Positions 1 through 5,071 of a DNA stretch of 5,520 bases are shown one piece after another. The stretch lies in contig JAIRMF010000056.1 of assembly GCA_031258895.1 (NCBI GenBank), forward strand, positions 1 through 5,520. Reading direction: 5' to 3'. A program made the position numbers and the translations under genes. The DNA comes from Dysgonamonadaceae bacterium (GTDB lineage: Bacteria > Bacteroidota > Bacteroidia > Bacteroidales > Azobacteroidaceae). Positions within the stretch are counted from its first letter, which is position 1, and the number at the start of each line of letters is the position of its first letter. A model generated the notes under the pieces. That model did not search any database, was not told the origin of the DNA, and saw only the letters and a program-made list of their open reading frames with translations.

Positions 1-146
1 GGCGTCAACCATGCAGCCCATCCGTAACTTGTATTCTTGCCGCCTCCAGGCGTCGGGGTTTGTGCTTTAGACAAGACCGGAACCGGACATATAAGCATTA
101 CCGATAGATAATGCATCAGTTTTATTTTGTATGTAAACTTATTCAT
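1..146 (-). CDS. N-terminus of a secreted protein, cut by the window edge
   Basis: The frame is open from the ATG at 146-144 to the left edge, giving 48 codons plus two bases. The translation starts MNKFTYKIK, continues with a hydrophobic stretch (about residues 11-25, LMHYLSVMLICPVPV) and reaches a plausible signal-peptidase site at SKA|QTPTPGGG near residue 29. A basic end, a hydrophobic core and a mature protein starting with Q after A are typical of Bacteroidetes exported proteins. A mature start like QTPTPGG followed by a W-rich segment (YGWAAWLT) recalls large surface proteins of this phylum; that comparison is from memory. A second in-frame ATG at 116-114 would shorten the basic region, so 146 is preferred. 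The sequence turns clearly G+C-richer below about position 95, as expected on entering coding sequence. It follows the 229-residue secreted protein gene by 84 bases with no visible promoter between, so co-transcription is likely. Function unknown. Confidence 0.6.
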   Translation of the reverse strand, partial: MNKFTYKIKLMHYLSVMLICPVPVLSKAQTPTPGGGKNTSYGWAAWLT

Positions 147-230
147 GTTTTTTATTTTAGGAATAATAAACCGAAACCCACCCCATGATTTGTTCGCATG
201 AGGAGGGTTACAGGATTTTATTTTAGCGGG

Positions 231-920
231 TTACTTTCTGACAAAAATGATGTTGATGTAACTTTCGTCGTCTGCTATTGCCGTCGAAGCGATAGTATAT
301 TGCATCACACCGTCTTCGGAAATGGAAATGTTGCTGAACAGATCCGAATCGTAGCCGACAACGTAGTAGTTGAAATCTTTTGCCGTCAAAACCGGTTGTA
401 TATCGGAAAATACCTGAGCACCATCACTTCTGACCGCAGGACCCGAAGAGCTTCCTTCAATCGAGTTTTTATATCCTCCGTAAAGGTCGATCGTCTTGTT
501 AGTGCCTGCTTCGGTATTTATAGGTATGGGCGGCATGTAGAACCACTGTATCGCGTTGCGTGTGTTTGCAACGCCTTTCCATTTTTTGTCAGCCTTGTCC
601 AAATAGTAGTAGCCGGAGGTTTTAACGTATTCTAATGCTCCGGTTGCATCACTTAGGGGTGAGATGGCTGCGGTTATGTAGATCAACGTACCTTCGAAGA
701 TAGCTTCATCTCCATAGGTTCCCGCATTTACTTTTGCCTTTAGCTCATTGCCGGTCATGCGGGGGATTATTACTCCGTCGGCAACTCCTGCTGTGCTTGA
801 TTGTCCGACGACTTCGAGGGTTACATTAGGATTTGCAATTGACCCGACAGTAACCTGCGCATTCATTTTTGTAGCCATAAGTGTTATGAATGCGAAAAGA
901 AAATAGATAGCTCTTTTCAT
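231..920 (-). CDS. secreted Bacteroidetes surface-type protein (229 aa)
   Basis: A complete gene with ATG at 920-918 and stop TAA at 233-231. Residues 1-21 form a clear signal peptide (MKR, then hydrophobic FLFAFITLMA) with cleavage expected at MNA|QVTVGS. Two regions follow. Residues about 32-118 contain PNVTLEVVG, DGVIIPRMTG and SGYYYLDKADKKW, an arrangement I recall at the start of many Bacteroidetes extracellular proteins. Residues about 124-229 contain QWFYMPPIPINT, FNYYVVGYDSDLF and end YINIIFVRK, which resembles a recurring C-terminal block of such proteins (WFYMP...YYVTYYD...NIVFV). It is rich in Y, T, S and D, with no cysteine and no membrane segment beyond the signal. I see no obvious type IX sorting domain or lipobox. 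The start lies in an A/T-rich leader without a Shine-Dalgarno sequence. It is the middle gene of three exported-protein genes. A surface, adhesion or fibre-subunit role is inference; the exact function is unknown. Confidence 0.8.
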   Translation of the reverse strand: MKRAIYFLFAFITLMATKMNAQVTVGSIANPNVTLEVVGQSSTAGVADGVIIPRMTGNELKAKVNAGTYGDEAIFEGTLIYITAAISPLSDATGALEYVKTSGYYYLDKADKKWKGVANTRNAIQWFYMPPIPINTEAGTNKTIDLYGGYKNSIEGSSSGPAVRSDGAQVFSDIQPVLTAKDFNYYVVGYDSDLFSNISISEDGVMQYTIASTAIADDESYINIIFVRK

Positions 921-961
921 TGTAATTCTATTATTAAAAAATTTAAAATTTGACTCTTTTG

Positions 962-992
962 TTTGTTGATTTTTTATTCACGCTTATGTTTG
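962..992 (+). promoter_or_regulatory. promoter-like site antisense to the secreted-protein operon
   Basis: TTTG at 962-965, a 19-base spacer and TATGTTTG at 985-992 fit the Bacteroidetes promoter pattern (TTTG near -33, TAnnTTTG near -7) exactly. It faces right, into the 3' end of the 182-residue secreted-protein gene, which is read leftward. No plus-strand gene follows, so if active it would make antisense RNA starting near position 999. It lies in an A/T-rich gap where such matches can occur by chance. Confidence 0.3.
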
Positions 993-1020
993 TCTGTTAT
1001 TTTGCTTTTGATAAAAAATA

Positions 1021-1569
1021 TCAGACTATGGAAGCAGGAGGCGGTCTTGTTACCTGTGCACTGCGATACTTAGTGTAGTTACCTAAAATTGCAGAAACTT
1101 CGCAAATTGGTTCGCAGTCGAGGAGAATATTGATGTTGATGCGTTTTGTCGTAACGACGTAAAGCTTGTGTTGCTGTACAAAATTAACGCAACCGTCACT
1201 ATTCATGCTGTTTGCGGAAGAGTTGATTTTGCTGCTGAGCGGTGTAGGTCTGAAACAAAAATCGGGACTGTTATAGGCTTCCTTGTTTGTTCTTGTCTCC
1301 TGTAAAGTGACCTTTTTTGTCGACCGCACCTTGTACTTTATGGGCGCCTTGAATTTTTTGCTTCGACCGTCGTAAACAAGAGATTCACCGGCATTATTGA
1401 TTTTTGTGCCTTCTAAATATTTTACATAGCATCCATCTTTAACATGTAGTTGGGAAACCGCGTCTTTGCAAAACAACGACGATAAAGCGAACAAGGCAAA
1501 AACCACCCTGCCGTTTAGACGGCAAAGCGACCTTATTTTCTGTTTAGCCTTATATCTTTTTCGTGTCAT
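1021..1569 (-). CDS. basic secreted protein of unknown function (182 aa)
   Basis: I do not recognise this protein. The ATG at 1569-1567 is chosen. In-frame GTG (1572) and TTG (1575) codons just upstream are possible but less likely. The N-terminus is long and strongly basic (MTRKRYKAKQKIR), followed by a hydrophobic core at residues 22-34 (VVFALFALSSLFC) and a likely cleavage site at AVS|Q (39/40). The LFC triplet is a poor lipobox because F stands where G, A or S is expected. The mature part is lysine-rich and begins QLHVKDGCYVKYLEG, with cysteines at 47, 105, 127, 152 and 156. The last two form CEPIC, so disulphides are possible after export. It ends in a proline-rich tail (TRPPPASIV). It is the first gene of the leftward secreted-protein group: the next gene starts 100 bases on, a good promoter lies just upstream, and a stem-loop occupies the leader. 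A role in a surface assembly with its neighbours is inferred from position only. Confidence 0.7.
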   Translation of the reverse strand: MTRKRYKAKQKIRSLCRLNGRVVFALFALSSLFCKDAVSQLHVKDGCYVKYLEGTKINNAGESLVYDGRSKKFKAPIKYKVRSTKKVTLQETRTNKEAYNSPDFCFRPTPLSSKINSSANSMNSDGCVNFVQQHKLYVVTTKRININILLDCEPICEVSAILGNYTKYRSAQVTRPPPASIV

Positions 1570-1579
1570 CACCAAGGAT

Positions 1580-1599
1580 ACGCAGAATTAAAACTGCGT
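1580..1599 (-). promoter_or_regulatory. 5'-leader stem-loop or operator of the secreted-protein operon
   Basis: ACGCAG and CTGCGT form a perfect 6-bp inverted repeat around an 8-base loop. It begins two bases past the -7 element of the 1601-1629 promoter, so it spans the predicted transcription start and first bases of the mRNA, ending 10 bases before the ATG. It could be a 5' hairpin that protects the transcript or gates translation, or a DNA operator for a dimeric repressor. The sequence cannot decide between these. Confidence 0.4.
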
Positions 1600-1600
1600 G

Positions 1601-1629
1601 CAAATATAGCCTTTATTTTTGAATCACAA
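1601..1629 (-). promoter_or_regulatory. promoter of the secreted-protein operon
   Basis: Read on the minus strand: TTG (1629-1627), an 18-base spacer and TATATTTG (1608-1601), an exact TAnnTTTG match to the Bacteroidetes -7 element. The start of transcription should fall near 1595, giving a leader of about 25 bases before the ATG at 1569. This position and match support the 1021-1569 gene as the first of its operon. Confidence 0.6.
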
Positions 1630-1756
1630 TATCACGAGACATAATTTTTACAAAAAATACGTATATGTATGTATCAAAACGGGTATTTTTCAGTATAAAA
1701 ACGTACGCAAAAACACGAGGTTTGTTGTATTTATATAGAACGTCTTTGTATAAAAA

Positions 1757-1798
1757 TTGCGCATTTATATCCAAAATGTGCAGCTTTTTCGCTTTTTT
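1757..1798 (+). terminator. hairpin with T-rich tail: terminator-like or operator
   Basis: GCGCATTT (1759-1766) pairs with AAATGTGC (1774-1781) around a 7-base loop. The stem has one G-T wobble and can be lengthened by T1758-A1782 and a T1757-G1783 wobble. On the plus strand it is followed by T5 and T6 runs (1785-1789, 1793-1798). On the minus strand it is followed by AATTTTTA, so it could stop transcription in both directions. No gene on either strand obviously needs a stop here. It ends just before the -33 element of the acyl-CoA dehydrogenase promoter, so a regulator-binding palindrome is an equal alternative. Confidence 0.4.
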
Positions 1799-1800
1799 AC

Positions 1801-1830
1801 TTGTCATTAAAAAATAAAGCCTTACATTTG
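1801..1830 (+). promoter_or_regulatory. promoter of the acyl-CoA dehydrogenase-folA unit
   Basis: TTG (1801-1803), a 19-base spacer and TACATTTG (1823-1830) match the Bacteroidetes promoter pattern exactly at the -7 element. Transcription would start near 1836, about 19 bases before the ATG at 1855. This rules against a start at the in-frame TTG at 1801, which lies inside the promoter. Confidence 0.65.
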
Positions 1831-1854
1831 CACCCTGAAAAATTGATAAAGAAG

Positions 1855-3564
1855 ATGGAAAATTTTTATTTGGATAATCCAGCGTTGAGGCATCATTTGT
1901 CGCATCCGCTGATGCGCAGGATTGTGGAGTTGAGGGAGCGTAATTTCACGGAGGCCGAGAAATACGACTATGCACCATTCAATTTTGCTGATGCCTTGGA
2001 TAGTTATGAGCGCACACTTGAAATAGCAGGGGAAGTGATAGGCGAGGTTGTTGCTGCCAATGCTAAAGAGGTTGATCATGTTGGTCCTCTGCTTGAGAAC
2101 AATCGTGTTACGTATGCCCCTGGCACTCTTGAAAACCTGAAAGTTACTTCGCAGGCGGGTTTGATGGGACTTTCCATGCCGCGTCGTTTTGGAGGACAAA
2201 ACTTCCCTCTAACGGCTTTCATAATGGTTTCTGATATTGTAGCTCGTGCCGATGCGGGATTTTGCACTATTTGGGCATTACAGGACTGTGCCGAAACCAT
2301 TTACGAATTTGGCAGTGAAGAACAACGTACTCTGTTTATTCCTCGCATGTGTTCGGGAGAGACAATGTCTATGGACCTTACGGAGCCGGATGCTGGTTCC
2401 GATTTGCAGTCTGTGATGTTGAAAGCGACTCCCGACGAGGCTAACGGTTGTTGGCGTTTGAACGGTGTTAAACGTTTTATTACTAATGGAGATTCGGACA
2501 TTCATCTCGTGCTTGCGCGTTCGGAAGAGGGTACTAAGGATGGTCGTGGACTGTCAATGTACATTTATGACAAGCGTGATGGTGGTGTTAATGTACGACG
2601 TATTGAGGACAAAATGGGAATAAAAGGCTCTCCGACCTGTGAACTTACCTTTAAGAATGCGAAGGCTCAACTTTGTGGGGATCGTCGTCTGGGACTCATT
2701 AAGTATGTGATGTCTCTGATGAATGGCGCTCGTCTTGGCATTACAGCCCAAGGAGTAGGACTATCTGAGGCAGCTTACAGGGAGGCGATCGGTTACGCTC
2801 GTGAACGCAAGCAGTTTGGAAAGGCGATTATTGAGTTTCCTGCTGTTTATGAGATAATTGCAAATATCAAAGCGAAACTTGACGCTTCCCGCGCTGTGCT
2901 TTACGAGACTTCCCGATTTGTGGACATGTATAAGACGCTGGAAGACATTCAGAAAGAGCGTCCGCTCAACGCCGAAGAGAAGGAAGATTTGAAACGATAC
3001 CGCCGTCTATCCGATGCATATACTCCTTTGGGAAAAGCTTTTGCGACCGAATATGCCAATCAGAACGCTTTTGACTGCATCCAGATCCATGGAGGTTCGG
3101 GTTTCATGAAAGATTATCCTTGCGAGCGTATTTATCGTGACGCCCGTATAACTAATATATACGAAGGGACAACTCAATTACAGGTTGTGGCCGCGATTCG
3201 TCACATACTGACGGGCACTTATCTTTCGCAATTGAGGGAATACCAGTCCGAGCCTGTTCCTACGGAAATTGAGCCGTTAAAGGTGCGTTTAGCGAGGCTT
3301 ATTGATGTTTACGAACGGGTGGTTACGAAAGTTGCAGATACTAAAGATCAGTCGTACATTGATTTTCATTCGCGTCGTCTGATGGATTTTGCCGGTCACC
3401 TTGTTCTAGCCCATTTGCTTATGCTTGATGCCTGCCGGAGTACGAATTTTCGTGCATCGGCGGAGGTTTATTCGGCGATTGCCGAGAGTGAGGCGGGAAG
3501 GATTGAAGTATTTATCAACGGTTTTGAGCGTAGGAATCAGGAATTTTACAAGGCCGTCCTGTGA
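1855..3564 (+). CDS. acyl-CoA dehydrogenase, Bacteroidales long form (569 aa)
   Basis: A flavoenzyme that introduces an alpha-beta double bond into acyl-CoA and passes electrons to electron-transfer flavoprotein in the cytoplasm. The protein starts MENFYLDNPALRHHLSHP. It has the N-terminal helical domain (about 30-170), the FAD/substrate loop LTEPDAGSD (175-183) leading into the beta domain (KRFITNGD, IKGSPTCEL), and the C-terminal helical domain with IQIHGGSGFMKDY. The segment NIYEGTTQLQ contains E437, in the place of the catalytic base of the family. About 125 further residues follow, making it longer than a standard 380-400 residue enzyme; close relatives in Bacteroides share this as I recall. 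The ATG at 1855 is chosen because upstream codons overlap the promoter and because family members start in the same way. The preferred acyl chain cannot be told. The etfA/etfB partner genes, often adjacent in this order, are not here. folA follows after 34 bases, probably co-transcribed. Confidence 0.93.
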   Translation: MENFYLDNPALRHHLSHPLMRRIVELRERNFTEAEKYDYAPFNFADALDSYERTLEIAGEVIGEVVAANAKEVDHVGPLLENNRVTYAPGTLENLKVTSQAGLMGLSMPRRFGGQNFPLTAFIMVSDIVARADAGFCTIWALQDCAETIYEFGSEEQRTLFIPRMCSGETMSMDLTEPDAGSDLQSVMLKATPDEANGCWRLNGVKRFITNGDSDIHLVLARSEEGTKDGRGLSMYIYDKRDGGVNVRRIEDKMGIKGSPTCELTFKNAKAQLCGDRRLGLIKYVMSLMNGARLGITAQGVGLSEAAYREAIGYARERKQFGKAIIEFPAVYEIIANIKAKLDASRAVLYETSRFVDMYKTLEDIQKERPLNAEEKEDLKRYRRLSDAYTPLGKAFATEYANQNAFDCIQIHGGSGFMKDYPCERIYRDARITNIYEGTTQLQVVAAIRHILTGTYLSQLREYQSEPVPTEIEPLKVRLARLIDVYERVVTKVADTKDQSYIDFHSRRLMDFAGHLVLAHLLMLDACRSTNFRASAEVYSAIAESEAGRIEVFINGFERRNQEFYKAVL

Positions 3565-3578
3565 CAGGATGTGCTATC

Positions 3579-3602
3579 ATGACGGACATATCAATGTTAT
3601 GA
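3579..3602 (+). other. possible 7-codon leader ORF coupled to folA
   Basis: ATG at 3579 opens a frame encoding MTDISML that stops at TGA 3600-3602. The stop overlaps the folA start as ATGA (3599-3602), the classic layout for translational coupling. It lies in the 34-base gap after the acyl-CoA dehydrogenase stop. So short an ORF can easily occur by chance, and there is no Shine-Dalgarno to favour it. Confidence 0.2.
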
Positions 3603-4099
3603 CAGTTTCAATAATTGTTGCTGCCGGTGAAAACAACGAAATAGGACAGGGAGGAGGGCTACTCTGCCACCTCCCTGCCGATTTAAGGCGTTTCAAGGAG
3701 ATCACGTCTGGGCACGCTGTTGTCATGGGCCGTGTAACATTTGATTCTTTACCTAAAGGTGCTTTGCCGAATCGACGCAACATTGTCGTCAGTAGGAACA
3801 GGAGCTTTATACCGAAGGGAGTTGAGGTCTTTTTTTCGCCTGAATCTTTTTTTGCCGGATTTCGGGAGGAGAACGGAGAGGTGTTTATTATTGGAGGAGA
3901 GCAGATTTACCGTTTGTTTATCTGTTTTGCCAACCGTATTTACCTGACTCGTATCCACGCTTTGTTTCCGCAGGCTGACGCTTTTTTTCCTGAGATTGAC
4001 ATGTCTTGCTGGCGTGAGATGAGTAGGGAGGATTTTTCTTCGGACGAACAGAATCCGTTTTCATTTTCGTATATAACGTACGACAGGGTTAGTCACTGA
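3599..4099 (+). CDS. folA: dihydrofolate reductase with altered Met20 loop (166 aa)
   Basis: Reduces dihydrofolate to tetrahydrofolate with NADPH in the cytoplasm. The length is normal for a bacterial DHFR. Visible landmarks, with E. coli equivalents, are MTVSIIVAAGENNEIG at the start, D28 (D27, catalytic) and F32 (F31) in HLPADLRRFK, the NADPH-phosphate site VVMGR (R45 for R44), R59 (R57, folate glutamate contact), the G99-G100 pair (G95-G96) in FIIGGEQIY, and T117 (T113) in YLTRI. Two points are odd. The nearly invariant loop tryptophan (W22) is replaced by C23 (codon TGC at 3665-3667), and the loop before it reads GQGGGLLC. The ATG at 3599 fits the family N-terminus; an in-frame ATG at 3569 would add ten unrelated residues. 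It lies 34 bases behind the acyl-CoA dehydrogenase gene, not beside thyA. Its stop overlaps the end of ispH. The family call is secure; full activity is not. Confidence 0.92.
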   Translation: MTVSIIVAAGENNEIGQGGGLLCHLPADLRRFKEITSGHAVVMGRVTFDSLPKGALPNRRNIVVSRNRSFIPKGVEVFFSPESFFAGFREENGEVFIIGGEQIYRLFICFANRIYLTRIHALFPQADAFFPEIDMSCWREMSREDFSSDEQNPFSFSYITYDRVSH

Positions 4100-4965
4100 T
4101 TATTGCCTATCAACACAGCCTTTTCCGCAACTTCTTCCATAAGCCACTTTGGGGTGGATGTGGCGCCGCAAATACCCACTGTTTTTATACCTTGTAACCA
4201 ATTGATGTCGATATTATCGGCGCCTTCGATGAGGTAGGTATTCGAATTTGCTTTCCGGCACTCGTCCAATAACACTTTACCGTTTGAGCTTTTGCCTCCT
4301 GCGACAAAGAGTACCACATCATGTCGTTTGGCGAACAGTCTGATATTTGGAATGCGGTTTGCCACTTGTCGGCAGATGGTATCGTGATACTTGAACGTAG
4401 TATTTTCGGTTATTTTCGATTGTATTTCGGACACTATTTCTTTGAAGTCATTGACCGACATAGTTGTCTGCGAGAACAGGCGGATATTTTTGTTAAAGTC
4501 GAGTATTTTCAGGTCTTGTTTTCCTTCTATGACGACTGCTTTCCCGTCTGTTTGCCCCACGAGTCCGTTCACTTCGGCATGTCCTGTTTTTCCAAAGATT
4601 ACTATTTGTGTATTTTCGGTGTCTATTTCAAGAAATGATTTTCTGATTTTTCTTTGCAATTTCAGTACTACGGGACAGGTAGCGTCTATTATAATGATCT
4701 TGTTACGGTAGGCGGTTTGGTAGGTTTTAGGCGGTTCTCCATGCGCACGTAACATAAGACGTTTATTATACATGACGGCCATTTGTTCATGGTCAACGGT
4801 TCGCAGGCCTTTTGTTTCGAGGCGGTTCACTTCCCTGCTGTTATGTACGATATCCCCGAGACAATACAGTTCTTTATTTTCGGCGAGTTCTTTTTCAGCG
4901 CGAGAGATAGCGTTAACGACGCCAAAACAGAAGCCGGAATCCTTGTCAATTTCAACGGTAATCAT
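4093..4965 (-). CDS. ispH: 4-hydroxy-3-methylbut-2-enyl diphosphate reductase (290 aa)
   Basis: IspH (LytB) carries out the last step of the MEP pathway, reducing HMBPP to IPP and DMAPP with a [4Fe-4S] cluster. The three cluster cysteines are present: C13 (GFCFGV), C97 (DATCPVV) and C198 (DTICRQV). Diphosphate and active-site residues are also seen: H41 (DIVHN), H75 (RAHGEPP), H129 and E131 (GHAEVNG), T167/T168 (SQTTMS), S226-S227-N228 (GGKSSNGK) and S270 (GATSTP). The form SSNGKVL in place of the common SSNT, and GATSTPKW, fit what I recall of Bacteroidales enzymes. The length is that of a single-domain IspH, without a fused S1 domain. The ATG at 4965 leaves a 106-base gap to murD on the same strand, with a weak promoter candidate. 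The 3' end overlaps folA by 7 bases on the opposite strand. It appears intact. Confidence 0.96.
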   Translation of the reverse strand: MITVEIDKDSGFCFGVVNAISRAEKELAENKELYCLGDIVHNSREVNRLETKGLRTVDHEQMAVMYNKRLMLRAHGEPPKTYQTAYRNKIIIIDATCPVVLKLQRKIRKSFLEIDTENTQIVIFGKTGHAEVNGLVGQTDGKAVVIEGKQDLKILDFNKNIRLFSQTTMSVNDFKEIVSEIQSKITENTTFKYHDTICRQVANRIPNIRLFAKRHDVVLFVAGGKSSNGKVLLDECRKANSNTYLIEGADNIDINWLQGIKTVGICGATSTPKWLMEEVAEKAVLIGNNQ

Positions 4966-4986
4966 GTATTTATGACATATAATTAC

Positions 4987-5016
4987 GAATTATAGACGAT
5001 ATAGCTACATCGGCAA
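4987..5016 (-). promoter_or_regulatory. weak promoter candidate for ispH in the murD-ispH gap
   Basis: On the minus strand TTG (5016-5014), a 19-base spacer and TATAATTC (4994-4987) resemble the Bacteroidetes pattern, but the second half of the -7 element is poor (ATTC for TTTG). It would place a start about 15-20 bases before the ispH ATG. The remainder of the 4966-5071 gap holds only a 5-bp inverted repeat (TGACT 5033-5037, AGTCA 5051-5055), with no T-run after it and so no clear terminator. Confidence 0.25.
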
Positions 5017-5071
5017 GAGCCATTTCCAACGCTGACTACCGCAAAACCACAGTCAATACGGCATCCGATAA

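Noticed and set aside
41..52. CGCCT-CC-AGGCG palindrome near the left edge
   Set aside because: It encodes the GGG part of QTPTPGGG in the minus-strand frame; the loop is too small and the palindrome is explained by glycine and proline codons.
95..114. GCATTA-N8-TAATGC stem-loop followed by T-rich sequence on the plus strand, terminator-like
   Set aside because: The stem has only two G-C pairs, the T-run starts five bases away, and the segment lies inside the signal-peptide coding region of the minus-strand partial gene.
205..234. Direct repeat GGGTTAC (205-211 and 228-234), 23 bases apart, overlapping the stop of the 229-residue gene
   Set aside because: Seven bases repeated once is within chance, and no attachment site or element boundary is nearby.
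198..635. Open frame of 145 codons on the plus strand
   Set aside because: It is opposite the 229-residue gene, which has a clear signal peptide and Bacteroidetes-like segments; the plus-strand translation resembles no protein I know.
1613..1807. Open frame of 64 codons on the minus strand in the divergent intergenic region
   Set aside because: It overlaps both predicted promoters and the hairpin, has an A/T-driven composition (K, Y, F, I, V), and shows no family feature.
3425..3598. N-terminal extension of the folA frame inside the acyl-CoA dehydrogenase gene
   Set aside because: It overlaps the end of a well-supported gene in another frame, and the extra residues are not part of the DHFR family.
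4321..4995. Several plus-strand frames of 67-106 codons opposite ispH
   Set aside because: They are antisense shadows of a complete, motif-rich ispH gene.
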